Origin: Hymenopus coronatus
Lineage: Eukaryota > Arthropoda > Insecta > Mantodea > Hymenopodidae
Assembly: GCA_030762935.1 (NCBI GenBank)
Contig: CM060883.1
Coordinates: 50,719,001 to 50,783,000 of the forward strand
Direction of reading: 5' to 3'
Length of the DNA stretch: 64,000 nt
The position numbers and the translations under genes were made by a program. The notes below the pieces were generated by a model. It saw only the letters and a program-made list of their open reading frames with translations. It was not told the origin of the DNA and did no database searches. Below are positions 1 to 11,800 of this stretch, in pieces. Position 1 is the stretch's first letter. Each line of letters begins with the position of its first letter.

Positions 1-99
1 TCCTCTTAATTTTATTAACATATAATACAAATTTTGGGCACCAAAATATTCACTTCAGCCCAAATTAATATATTTAATTGAATTTAAATCAATTGTTAA

Positions 100-1089
100 T
101 TTTATGGGCGCTTCAGAGCAACATCTTGTCTAGGCGGGTCACAAGATCCTTCCGCCCGATGTAACCATTGCCTCATGGCTTCTGAAGGAATCCAGTCCAA
201 GTAACATCCTCAGCCAAGCTTGCAAGAACACCCACAGGTTCACAGTATTCCATCCCAGTATCAACACCAGCAAGGACTCCTTCTCCAGCAAGATGTCACC
301 TGGTGCCGCCAATAGGGTGTTCATGTCAGCTATTTCTTCGCTACGTCAAGTCCGATTAAATTAAGGTTGAACCTGGGTCTAATAGTAGCCAGCACAGCTT
401 CCTTATATCCAGCCATCTACAATGAGGATGTCATCTACTCTTCTGCATAAGGCATCACTCGAGGTGGTGATGAAGACGGCTCTGATGTGCCCCTCACCAC
501 GTGGTCCTCATTCACTTTCCGCTTGCTCATTGATTTGATATGGGTTCTTCACCTGCTGACCTGGCTCACACCACTTGAAGGTCTTTGTCATTTCTGGGTT
601 GTCTCACTCTCTTTCTCCCTGTAGTAGCAAATATTCCTCATCTTCGAGGAGGATACAGCTGTTATCTTGAGTACCTTCATTCTAAGGCTACTCTCTTATT
701 TCCAAGGAGCTCAGTTATTTTCGACGCCTTCCAAGAGTTGGTCATAGTCTTTCACCATTCCAGCAAGTTCTTCCACCTTTTCTCCAAGGTCTTCCAATTT
801 TCCATCAAATTCTCCCCACCTTCTTTATGCTGGCCAGTTGTTCATTGATTATGTTTGATACCTCTGGCTTCATCTTGGACATTTCCTTTTTTATTTCTGT
901 CTGCATGTTCTCCATTCCAAATTTCAGTTTCTCTTTTATATGATCCACACTGGATTCAATTTTCTCCTCCATCATCTCCACTGCAGTTTCCCTACTGGAT
1001 TTCATGCTCTTTATTTTTTCAAGTAGAATTTTCATGATTTCCTCCATCTTGGCATTAAACCCCACTCCTGACATAGTGTAACAAAACAT
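100..1089 (-). pseudogene. LTR-retrotransposon gag/protease relic
   Basis: Two decayed pieces lie in the order expected of a gag-pol element read on the minus strand. The first (1089-805) is open for about 94 residues, begins near an MSGVG segment and is a Lys/Glu-rich coiled coil, as in the N-terminus of insect Ty3/gypsy-like gag proteins. The second (about 324-139) contains LLGLD followed by RSHEA and a GGRIL end. This resembles the end of a retroelement aspartic protease (a LGLDFL-type motif), although the reading frame around it is broken. About 480 bases between them carry stops in all frames I tried, so the gag body and most of the protease are deleted or decayed. No LTRs were seen. The gag-like relic at 59.3-61.0 kb may be a related element on the other strand. 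Confidence 0.55.
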
Positions 1090-1100
1090 CTCTTTATCAT

Positions 1101-1860
1101 CTCAAACTGATTATAATAGCTGTCTTTATTTCACATTTGTATTGCAATTCTTCTCTCATTGCTACACTGCTCGATCATCTTGCTTCAGCTGTCTTTCCAA
1201 ACTGCAACAGCAAGCTTAGAACCCACAGTCAAAACTGACATTTTGGGCTTCCCTGCTGTGCTTATATAACTGTTGGGCACGTGGAAAAAAACTTTCAGAA
1301 GTAGAGGTCATTATTGTGCTATTTACCACACAGAAGTGTCACAGTCACACACAGGTGTGACAATAGTAGTAATCTATGAAAGGAAGCTTACCACACACAT
1401 GCAATAAATTGTCTCTATGATTGAAAGCAAGCTGCTCACACCGTGCAGTGGTTACAGGCCAGCAAGGCATAGACACATGCATTTGGCGTGCAGCCACATT
1501 ATTGATTTATTGAATTACCATAGTCATGGTGACAATATGGCACATAAACATTGTCCAAAATAAAAATCATTTACAGAGGATGATAAAAAGGTCTGATACC
1601 TAAAAAGGGTTATTGATTAATCAGTCTTTAACCCTAGTGGTCATAAGGGAGTTCAGTATACACCCTATTTAAGATGTTTATTATGTGGGCCCTAATTGCA
1701 TGTAATATTTGTAATTCTAAAGTGGATTTAAGAGTTTGTAAGCTTTTTCTAATGTACATAATACAATTTTACATTCAGAAATGATTTACAACTGCATTGT
1801 TTTAAAAAATAGATTTAGCAAGTCCTCTCATAGAACGATGGCCTAATAGTAGCACCCCAC
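1101..1860. other. No recognised gene
   Basis: AT-rich sequence without a supported coding region. Only short open frames occur, and no tRNA-like head, terminal repeat or copy of the ACTTTCTCT repeat was found. Confidence 0.5.
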
Positions 1861-1865
1861 ATAGA

Positions 1866-2060
1866 TGCTAGATGGCAGTTGTGAACACAGTGTATAGTGA
1901 AAGGGTAATATTTGTTTGTTATCAAATACAGAAAGCCATGTTCAAGATGGAAGGCAAATATCATGGACAAAAGTGGGGTGCATGGTTTTTGTGGAAGAAA
2001 GGAGTCAAAACAGCAGGCATTCATAAACATTTAACCATGGTTTGTGGCCAAGATGATGAT
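1866..2060 (+). repeat. Left copy of an inverted duplicated segment
   Basis: This stretch matches the reverse complement of about 3505-3320. Shared landmarks are CAGTTGTGAACAC, GTGTATAGTGAAAGG, AGAAAGCCATG, AAGATGGAAGGC and GTTTGTGGCCAAGA, in the same order. The copies are diverged. The left one is followed by a mariner transposase fragment and the right one by a LINE fragment. I do not recognise the family. Confidence 0.6.
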
Positions 2061-2100
2061 TTGTCACTAGTTACCAGTTTCTACAAAAACATTTGGATCA

Positions 2101-2358
2101 TCATTGTTCATATTCAACAGGACGACAGACTTCAGCTCTGTTCTCCTTCTGGATTTGTATCAAGTCCCACAGAATCCAATATACACTAACCTTTTTCATA
2201 TCTAAATCATCATGGATAATGGTGTGCAGGGTGGCACAGCCAAGTCCTATCTGTGATTCCAATTCATCAAAGGTTATGTGCCTATCAGCCATAATCAATT
2301 CAGACACAACCTCAATGTACCTCGGAGATCGCAATGTTGACAGATGACCAGCACTCAT
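2101..2358 (-). pseudogene. mariner transposase N-terminal fragment
   Basis: About 85 residues are open on the minus strand. They contain ELIMADRHITFDELE, then IGLGCATLHTIIHDDL and KKVSVYWI. This is the helix-turn-helix part of mariner/SETMAR-type transposases, where the usual pattern is 'DRH.T...IE..LGIS....H.IL...L...K...RW.P'. The DDD catalytic region is missing, so the fragment cannot act as a transposase. No terminal repeats were identified. Confidence 0.7.
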
Positions 2359-2539
2359 ATTTTTGCTTGCAGATTCCCTTCCACTAGCGAACCCAATGAT
2401 CCAGTTGAATATTTACTTGTACAGCTTCTTTTACATAGTTTTTACACTTTCTTAGTCTAACCTAAACTATGTACAAATTTTAATTGACTTCTTGCTACCT
2501 CAGTTTGCAAAGCACCCAGGCCATTAGCTTCCCAAATAG

Positions 2540-3330
2540 CTCTTGTCAACCCTTCCCCCTTTATCTTAGTTATTCCTCTCCTTTACACCTTACTTTTCTT
2601 GCCCATTTTTCTCTTGCTTTCTGCAAGAAATCACCTATGCTTCTTATCTTCTTTTCTTCCTTCCCTGTTATTTTCCCATTTTTTTTCTCAAACCTTATTA
2701 TTTCATATTGCTAGTTGCTTGCATTCTATCAAATAATGTTCAATACTTTCTTTCTCACCACACATTTCACATATTCCTTTTTCACTGCCTCTTATTCCTC
2801 TTAGAAATATTGTTCCTATTCTCATTCTTCTGTTTCTTGCCTGTTACAGCAGTCTACATATGGTTCTCGTCCCCAGGCTCCTTTTGTTTATAAAATTGTA
2901 CCCATTTCTTGTTTTCTAAACTTCCCCATATTTCCTGTCTTTCTATGTCTTCTAGCCGGCATTTTACTAGTTTACCTACATTATTTTCATTTTTTTCTTT
3001 AAGCCTCCATATATCTTCTATTCCTATTTTCTCCATGATTTTTCCAACTCCTACCTACCAATTACTTGTGCTCTCTAGATTTTGTTGTTGCTTCATACAA
3101 AGCTTTAAGATTTCTCCATCTTCCTTTACCAAACATTTATATCAACATTTTATTATTCCATTCCTTCTTGTTTTATAAAGTTCTACCAACAATTCTATAC
3201 ATATGATCCACCTTATTTATGTCTGTGGCTTCCCCAGATCTCCACTGCATAAAGCATTCTTGATTCCACTAACACCTCACACATTATGATCCAGTTAAAA
3301 ATTGTCTTCTGTATAGGAGCTTCTTGGCCA
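2540..3330 (-). pseudogene. Non-LTR retrotransposon (LINE) ORF2 C-terminal relic
   Basis: Read on the minus strand, about 3300-3230 encodes RMLYAVEIWG, matching the 'LYGVEVWG' block after the reverse transcriptase of insect LINEs. Further on (about 2800-2700) one frame gives RIGTIFLRGI and then CEMCGEKESIEHYLIEC, a CCHC-type knuckle typical of LINE C-termini. Frameshifts and stops separate these blocks, so it is a dead fragment. The pyrimidine-rich open frames on the plus strand here are its shadows. Confidence 0.65.
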
Positions 3331-3505
3331 CAAACTACAGTTAAGCGTTTTGACCCCTTCCTCCCACAAAAACTATATGGTTCACCTTTGTGCAAGGTAA
3401 GTCGCCTTCCATCTTGTCCATGGCTTTCTCCACTTGACAATAAACAAGCACTTTCCTTTCACTATACACAGTGTTCACAACTGACATTTGGCATCTACAT
3501 GATGT
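3320..3505 (-). repeat. Right copy of the inverted duplicated segment
   Basis: This is the reverse-oriented partner of 1866-2060. It keeps the landmarks GTTGTGAACACTGTGTATAG, GAAAGCCATGGACAAGATGG and GTTTGTGGCCAAGA. It lies directly upstream (minus sense) of the LINE relic, so it may be part of that LINE, copied twice in opposite orientation. Confidence 0.6.
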
Positions 3506-3510
3506 ATTAG

Positions 3511-4549
3511 TATCAGGTTATTGTACTACAAGAGGACATGCTCATAGATTGAGCAGTATTTTTAAAATAACACAAAATTCTGAATGGCACTTGTATTTCG
3601 TTAAAGGTAAATTTATGAGAAATAATTTCAGGTGAAGTATTCTTTTCGTGATAATTCATCTTCCTTGTTAGAGTCACCCATATCTAATTCTGAAAGATTC
3701 AGAATGCACATCTTCAAGAAGTTGTTCAATACGAGCTTCATGCTCCTCATAAGTCATATTTGCATGAATAACACAACCAAAAAGTTAAAAAAATATATTT
3801 CCTACTGTCCTCCATCCAGGAGTTTGTCACTCCAACCTGCTGTATTTCCTATTGGTGCTGGAAGGTTCCTTGCTTTCCTTGATGTCCACTTTTTCAACAA
3901 AGGGGTTAAGGGGAAAAGCAATGCATGTATAAATCTGCTGTAAACCATAGCTGCTGTCTTTGCAATCACTGAAAAGTTGCCCTTTCTTGAAATATCTGAA
4001 GGGCATAAAAATACCAGAGACATAGAAAGTGTTCAACTTAAAGGGCTCAGGTGTCTGGGAAGTTACAGAACAAGATCACTTTTCACTGAAATTGTTGCAC
4101 TTCAGAGTTTGTATCACTACTATGCACATGAAGGTATGGTACACTCCACCATATTATGTAGTTATTTTATATGACATAATGGCTGGAAAATTAAATTATT
4201 CATACCAATGTATTAGGAAAGGTCTTATTTGAAGGTACTGAGAAGATAAAATCTGTGATGTACATATAATATTTACAAATGTCATGTTTGCACACTGGGG
4301 GTATACTATACTGCTATGCCTACTTATGGATTAAATTAATAAAGCACACTTGTTTCATACAGCTTTGGTTTATTAGCAACAATAATATAACTGATATTTT
4401 CATATTCAAAATAAAATATGTCCAGTTGGTTCATAACTTTGGGAGTTTTTGGACTTCAATAGAAGAATATACACTTTGAAATCTTATTATTAACTTAACT
4501 ACTTCTTAAAAATGTTACATATGCAGCTGTTTGGCTTAATGGGCTAAAG
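3511..4549. other. No recognised gene
   Basis: AT-rich stretch with several frames of 65-100 residues. None shows a family motif, splice-bounded structure or biased composition I can interpret. No repeat copy was recognised. Confidence 0.45.
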
Positions 4550-5803
4550 TATGAGGGTCACTCTAAATGCTTTTAGCAGCATTAAATCTTAAAAGTGAAG
4601 GCAATATAAATGCTTCATTCAAAAGAAGGATGCTTTAAAGCTATGAAGACCCTTTACTAGGCAACAATGTGGCAAATGTTTTAGCAAGAAGTCGCCTTCC
4701 GTGGTGTTATGGTTACCATGTTGACTTCATATACCCAAGGTCGCAGGTTCAAACCTGGCAGAGGACAATGGATTTTTTGAGGCGTAAAAATCCTTAGCAT
4801 GGTTTCCTTTGGAAGGGAAGTAAAGCTGTGGGTCCCGTGTCATAGATTTATGGCACGTAAAAGATCCTCAAGCCTGATAGAGAGGCCTCTGAGCAAAATT
4901 AAGCCATCTTTCACGCCCAGTATAGAATTGGACGCTGAGAACCACAGCAGTTAAAGAGCGTCCATAAATAAAACACCATTTCATTTAGCAAGAATGTGTC
5001 CAGAAGCCACTCAGTATTGCATAGACAGACAAATCTAATGGAACTGTTACATGTGATTTTCGAGCCGTGATTTATTATGACTTCAAAAAGGTCTTCACAG
5101 CAATGTCAGTAATCTTTGGTACATGTTTTTCAGGAACCAGCATCATCCGAAACTACCATTGGAAACTGGACACTGGAGTTCCAAGGAGGTCCAAAATCCT
5201 TGGAAGATGAATCTCACACAGGTTGCCCTTGCACAGAGGTAACTCCAGAAATGATCAATGGAGGATGCCTACATCACTTACATATGCTGTTTTTCAGAGT
5301 ACTCATAGCATTGAATTAACAACAGTGAATGCCATCCTTCCTGAAGATCTGCAAATCACCAGGCTTATGCTTGAAAAAATTCAACAATGAGAGAAACAAG
5401 GACACCTACAATTGTCTCAGGAGATGAATCCTGAATATACCACTATGATCCAGAAACAAAATGCCAATCAGCAGTATGATGCTTTTCAGATGATGACCAA
5501 ACAACAAAAATGTGAAGATATAAAAGTGCAGGAAAGGAGGTGGTGCTGCCTTACTCCCAAAAACCATTACTTAAGTTGTCACCTTGGAAACCCAAAAAAC
5601 AATTGCTACAGAGTGACATGTCACCAACTGTCATTGCAGCATGGAAAACGAAGCATTCACAATCAAAGACTAATCACCTGCTGCATCACCATGACAATGC
5701 TTCTGCACACACAGAGGCCAAAGCACTCAATTTCTTAGCTCATCAAAAAATTTGTATTCCTCCTGATCCTCTTATGCTCCAGATTTACCTCCATCTGATT
5801 TTT
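4550..5803 (+). mobile_element. Degenerate mariner transposon, interrupted by a SINE
   Basis: The left end (about 4550) reads TATGAGGGTCACTC, like a mariner terminal repeat. A broken transposase follows from about 5035. It starts with MELLHVIF and has an N-terminal segment ending ...KSLEDESHTG...EVTPE. After a gap come IYHYDPETKCQS and HHHDNASAHT, which carry the catalytic aspartate contexts of mariner. Several stops fall where the family has Trp, as TGA for TGG, including just after the GDES motif. The C-terminal end runs into the head of an ACTTTCTCT repeat at 5804, so the right terminal repeat is not visible. A SINE sits at 4691-4983. Confidence 0.75.
4680..4994 (+). mobile_element. tRNA-derived SINE (family A) with 11-bp target duplication
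   Basis: The SINE body is 4691-4983. It is flanked by TTTAGCAAGAA at 4680-4690 and 4984-4994, a perfect target-site duplication. The head is tRNA-like, with a B-box match GGTTCAAACCTGG. The body has fixed words (CCTTAGCATGG, GGCCTCTGAGCAAAATTAAG), and the tail ends in AATAAAAC plus a short T-rich end. Other members lie at 22078-22369, 22966-23251 (minus), 46848-46982 (minus, internally deleted) and 56332-56395 (tail only). Confidence 0.85.
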
Positions 5804-6820
5804 ACTTTCTCTACACATACTAGAAATGTATAGAAAAGGTATTGTAATGCACCCAAAATTTGATACCAAGATTTCAACAGAAATACATGTTTTGAGACCC
5901 CTGAATAAAAACCAAACAAACATATTTAGAAAAAAGGTGTGTGTGTGTGTGGGGGGGGGGCAGTATAGCTCAAAAAAGAAAAGGTTGTTTAGTTTGGTAT
6001 TTAAGTTTGATATCTTTCAAGGATGCGACACAAAGTTTTTCAAGAAAATCCCCCTCCCCAAACTACCCTTTACATGCATTATTTTAAAAAAAATTTATAT
6101 TGTTTTCATTTTCTCAAAAATGGTTATAACGATTTTGATTAAAACCCTATTTATGACAAACGGAATGTATATCTTGAATTTTCTGGGAATAGCCTCTTCA
6201 TATTGGATTACTTTTATATAACTTGCAAACCGTAAGAGATATACAAAAACTTACTACACAAAAAATGCAGATCTCATTAAAATATACAATTTATGTCATA
6301 TACATTTATGTTTTGTAGAGTTAACCATTTTCGAGATATTCCAGATTATTGGCTTCAATTTTAAACCACTTAAACTTTTCTCAATTTGGAAGACATATTT
6401 TTTCTTGTTTCTTGTTTGTTTTCTTCTGGCATGCAAAGAGATTGGAATTCCAATTGTTTCACATAGAAACTGGCTTTTAAAGGATGAGACTATCGCTTTA
6501 GCTTGTGTAGTTTCTTATTTCCCTTCTACTTACAAGGAAGCTAGTAATAAGACAAATTCTGCTTATGTTTATCTTGATTAGCATGACGTAGATAACAAGA
6601 GTAATGTTTTGAATAAGGCTTGTCTACCAAATAGCAAGAGGGCATCGTGAATGGAACACACATTTTTTTCCCTTCTACTTACAAGGAACCACGTAATAAG
6701 GACAATTTCTGCTAATGTTTATCTCGATTATCATGAAATAGATAGAAGAATACACTTTTTAACAATAATTTGTTACAGAGAGGTAGAGAAAATCATATGA
6801 ATGGAACAAATCAGATTTTT
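5804..6820 (+). repeat. ACTTTCTCT repeat, plus copy
   Basis: It begins ACTTTCTCTACACATAC, carries the GT/G run near 5940-5960, the GGATGCGACAC word near 6022 and the tail GAATGGAACAAATCAGA near 6805. The last part of the unit is duplicated inside this copy: the TTACAAGGAA...GAATGGAACA segment occurs near 6530-6665 and again near 6680-6820. This suggests a tail duplication or a fusion of two copies. Confidence 0.8.
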
Positions 6821-7018
6821 TCTGTTATCTAAAACAAAAGAAAAGCTCTGTGTCACCATTTCTCATCACATGAAGAGACCATTAAGCTTACATGGAGGCT
6901 GTGAATGACCTTCCAAAAGAAGCCTAGTCAAATGCATTTTTATAGTGGTTTGAATGGATACAGAAGTGAATCATTATAATGGAAAATACTTCGAAAAGTT
7001 GTCAAAGTTGCAATTCAA

Positions 7019-7283
7019 TTGAACAATAAGCCATGCTGTGGCCGAGTGGTTAGACCACTTGCCTCTTACCTAGGCAGCCCAGGTTTGATCCCAAGTGATG
7101 AATGTGGGATTTGTGGTGGTCAAAATGGAGCAGGGACAGGGTTTTTCCGGGTTCTCTGGTTTCCCCCATCATCGCATTCTACTGGTGCTCCATCTTCAAT
7201 CCATGTATCATCAGTGTCATCATTTCAGTGCCATAGTAGTAAAAGTGGGCATTAAACACTATAAAATAAAAGTTGAACAATAA
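7019..7283 (+). mobile_element. tRNA-derived SINE (family B) with 11-bp target duplication
   Basis: The body is 7030-7272, flanked by TTGAACAATAA at 7019-7029 and 7273-7283. The head GCCATGCTGTGGCCGAGTGG has an A-box like tRNA-Ser/Leu, and CAGGTTTGATCCC resembles a B-box. The tail is CACTATAAAATAAAA. The perfect duplication suggests a fairly recent insertion. A minus-strand relative lies at 13088-13313. Confidence 0.85.
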
Positions 7284-7604
7284 CTGGGCTGCTACTAAAA
7301 TCTTTCATAGTGACCCTTGATACTGTAGTTGACATTTGGTGGCTGAGTAAAACTCTTATCATAAGTTTCTTGTTTGGTCTTTCACCATTATGAGTTAACA
7401 TATGCACTTTTAGTTTTCAATACTAAAATAAAGCTCTTTATACAAACTTAACATATAAAATCTTTCAAATTCATGAATGAATCACATAATGCTATTCCAT
7501 ATTTGATACCTGAGTTATACCACTGTAACTAATTCCCCTAGTACATGTGCTCTTTCTAAATTCAAATAAACTTAGAATTTAAAGTTTTAAAGGTTGATGC
7601 CATG

Positions 7605-8853
7605 TTACTTAAGTAACGCTGTTCTTAGAATTTCTGTATCTATGTTCTCATGAATTAATTTATGTCTTTTCAGAACTGATGCTACCGTAAAACTCTTGTA
7701 ACAAATTTCACATTTGTGGGGTTTATTGCCCTCATGCATTAATTTATGTCGTTTCAGGCTTGATGATCTAATAAAGCTCTTACTGCAAATGTTACATGTG
7801 TACTGCTTTTTTCCCTCATGAATTAGTTTATGCATTTTCATGTCTGAACCTCTAGCAAAGCTTTTACTACAAATATCACATGTATGAGGTTTTTTCCCCT
7901 CATGAGTTAATATGTGACGGTTCAGGTGTGATGTTTGAGTAAAGCTGTTGTTGCAAATTTCACATTTGTATAATCTTTTGCTTTCATGATTTAATTTATG
8001 CTTTTTTAAGGTTGATGCCTGTGTGTAGCTCTTATTACAGATTTCACATGTATGTTCTTTTTTTCCCTCATGAGTTAATATATGACGTTTTAGATGTGAT
8101 GCTTGGATAAAGCTGTTTTTACAAATTTCACATGTGTAAGGTCTTTTGCCCTCATGTGCTAGCTTATGCTTTTTCAGGCTTAAAAGTTGAGCGAAATTTT
8201 TGTTACAGATTTCACATGTGTGAGGCCTTTTGCCTTCATGGCTTAATACATGACGTTTCATGTTTGATAATTGAATAAAGCTCTTGTTACAAATTCTACA
8301 CTTATATGGTCTTTTGCCCCCATGTGTTAATATATGTTGCTTCAAGTTTGATGCTACAGTAAAGCTCTTGTTACAAATTTCACATGTGTGTGGTTTTTTC
8401 CCCTCATGAGTTAATTTATGCTGTTTGAGGTTGAATGCTTGCGTGAAGCTCTTCTTACAAACTTCACATGTGTGGGACCTTTTCTCTTCATGAGTTAATT
8501 TGTGCTCTTTCAGGTTTAATTCTGAGTGCTTCTCAGAAGTTTCACACTTAAGTTGCTTTTTGTGTTCATGATGATGAATTTTTAAGTCCAATAAAAACTT
8601 AAAACTCTTACCACAAATTTCACACTTGTATGGCATTTTGCAGTTTGGAATTGAAGAGCAGTCTTGTACATCTAAACCCAAAATATAATTTGTTTCCAAT
8701 TCTTCAAGCATCTGCGATTGGCTGGAATTGAGTAGGTAGGTTGCCTTGGAAATATTAGGACCATTGCTTCCCAAGCTACTTCCCTCGGAATTTCTATTAC
8801 TGATGGAACATGAGCCAATATTACTGTTTCTGCACATTAACTCTCTATGCAAC
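7605..8853 (-). CDS. Zinc-finger gene, last exon (12 C2H2 units)
   Basis: The acceptor is ATTTCAG at 8854 and the stop TAA at 7607-7605. The exon opens with a Ser/Asn-rich linker of about 85 residues. Then come 12 C2H2 units at about 28-residue spacing, each CxICxKSF...LKxHxLxH. Unit 2 is degenerate. The protein ends about 12 residues after the last finger. Strong similarity between neighbouring fingers (for example THTCEICNKSF-like starts) points to growth by tandem duplication. Confidence 0.9.
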
Positions 8854-11800
8854 CTGAAATATTAGAATAAATGTTATTAATGATTATGTATCTGGAAAAA
8901 CCAACAGAAGAAACACTGCCATTAAAGAATTTCAAAGAAACAGAAATTACTGTTACAAATTTAGTTGTTACCAGTGATTGCACATCAGTATATTTTCTGA
9001 TAAAATAAAAGATGAATGCTTCTCTGGATACCAGCACATTGCGGAATACAGGATAATGAAACAGCTGACCTTCTAGCCAAGAAAGGTAGTAAAATTACAT
9101 CAAATTCATCTGATCCAATAAGTTATCACTCTATCAAAAGAATCATTATATCAACATATAAAAAAATTAAAAAAGATAATGTAATACAAACAAAAGGAAA
9201 ATCATGGGAAAATTTATGTAATAACATGACCAGAATCACTACATTACCAAGAAAATTCTCCGAAGCAGCTTTTTAGACTCCTACCAGGCTGTCTCAATAG
9301 ACATTCAATAATTATTCAAGATTGATATAGTGAGATCTCCTCTGTGTCCTTTCTATACACTTAAAGAAGATATGGATGGAAACCACCTACTCTGGTGCCC
9401 AACCTTTAATCAACATGATAATATAACATTAAAAACCTGGAATGCAAGAGAGTGAATGGCTTCACTGCTAACTGCTCAATATTAGATACCAACCAACTAA
9501 CCATATTTTCTGATGAGTGACAGAATTCAAATTGTACTGCATTAGGCAATTATGCAAATTGAGTCAGATTTTAAACACCTGCTTTCTGAATAAAATTACA
9601 TGCAAATGTAGTGGAGAAAAACTGCATAAATTACGATTATCATCTAAATAGTATAAAATATATGGTCTTTCAAAAATCAATTCAAACTTTAAACTATTAT
9701 AACATAGCAATATATGTGACAAGGAAACAAAACAAATCAAAAGACCTCACATACTGGGCAAACAATGAGGTCTAGTGAGGTTTTATGTCCTTTGTTTTCT
9801 TGTTATGTATACCATTCCTTCATTGACATTATGCACAGCATTTAGAAAATGATCTCTTGGACTATCAGCAATTTCTTGCAAGATAACATCTTTCAGTTGC
9901 TGTGGGGTTGTTGGATATGACAGGAAAACTTGTTCTTTAAGGTAACCTCACAACCAAACACCAATTGGATTGAGATCTACAGCATCATAGCAGCCACTTT
10001 GTTGGAACTTTAGGAGTGGAACATGGACCTGTTCTTAAATTGTAAAGAGTTCTAAATGTTCTCAGACCTTTAGAAAAGTTCCTCTTGCTTTCATAATAGC
10101 ATTGAATCAGCTGTATTCTATCATTTGGTACAGAGTCATCATTTGTAACTTACAAATTCTTATAGTAGTATGAATAAAATTACTACTGTTAACAAAACTG
10201 TGTCCATGATATAGATGAACTGAAAAAAAAAAAAAAAAAAAACCCAAACCCCATTGCTTGCCCAATATTTGACGTGTTTTATTTATATCCTATCTCAAAT
10301 ATAATAATATTTATAGCACTTTAAAGTTGGAAGGGACCATGTATAATGTTTAAAATACTCCTTAGGTATAAGGAGTAGAGAGGTAAAAAATGAAAATACT
10401 TTAGTCTGTACAATTCAAAAACACAACTTTTTCTGAACTGGATCCAACTGGAGAATGGAAATTCTCCTCAAGTTAAGTATACTCCTTCACTTCCCTAATT
10501 ATGAAAGCATTGATGAGAGAGTGTGTGAAATAATAGTAAATTCACAATCATCTGAAATGATATGAAAGGATGGCACAACAAATGAACATAGCTGCCAAAG
10601 GAGGATAGTTTTGAAGTTAAAACTGCCAGTAGAAACATACATAAAAAGCAGCATACATATAAAATAAATACAAAGTTTACAGAAAGAAAAGCTCATGTGG
10701 CATGTATAGGGAAAATAAAAGTAAGAAAGAAAATAAATAAAGAAATGAAGAAAGAAAAAAAGAAAAGAAAAAAAAAGCAAGAAAATGAACTCTGTATGGC
10801 CTTGCTTATGTGCAAACATATAGGAAAGGATGGTTTTGCAGAAAAGCATTTGTGTCAGTCTTTCACTGATCTAATCAGCAATTTTTGCTTTCTCTACACA
10901 TACTATGTACATAGTGTACAGAAAAGGTATTGCACTCCACCCAAAAATTTGATACCAAGATTTCACTGGAAATATGTTTTAGGGTAACCTGTATCCCAAA
11001 AAAAAGCACTTTCAAAACAGATCCGTGTCTGTGTGTGTGCGTCCGTGTGTCAGTGTGTCCATGTGTCGGTGAATATGATAACTTAAAAACGAAAAGTCGG
11101 TAAAATACAAAACTTGGTATTTAAGTTTAGTATCTTCCAGGGATGCGACACGAAGATTTTGAGAAAAATCCCCCCACCCCAAACTACCCTTTACATGGAG
11201 CTTTTTTCGAACATTTTGATTTTCTTAAAAATGGCTCTAACAATTTTGATTAAAATATTGTATTTTAAAGATATTTATCTGACAAATAAAAGGTATATCT
11301 TGAATAGCCTCTGAAGACTGCTTTATTCCGGATGAATTTTACGGAATTTTGCATAACTGCTAAACCGTAAGAGATGGACAAAAACTTACCACACAAAAAA
11401 TGTACAGCACGTTAAAACACACAATTTAAGTTATAGGCATTTTTTTCGTGGAGTTGATCGTTTTTGAGATATTCCTTATTTTTGGTTTCAGCTTCAAAAA
11501 ACATACTTTTCTCATACAGGAATTTGTCAACTCCTGTCCATACAAACAAAGGAACTTAAGTCACATAGCAACCAGCTTTTGACTATCACTTTAACCTATG
11601 GTACATCCTTATTTGGCTTCTACTAACAAGGAGGCAAGTAATAAGACTATTTCTGCTAATTTTTTCTCGATTATATGAAGTAAATAGAATAATTTGTTGC
11701 AGAGATATAGAGAAAGTCATGAGAATGGGACACATCAGATTTTTACACTTGTTCTCCCATGTCAATGACTCTTCTCTGTGCAGTTTGGTTGGAAAGACAC

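Noticed and set aside
5804..6820. Helitron identity for the ACTTTCTCT repeat
   Set aside because: Head-to-tail arrays and a terminal hairpin would fit, but I could not find a consistent TC start and CTRR end or A/T insertion sites, so no class is claimed.
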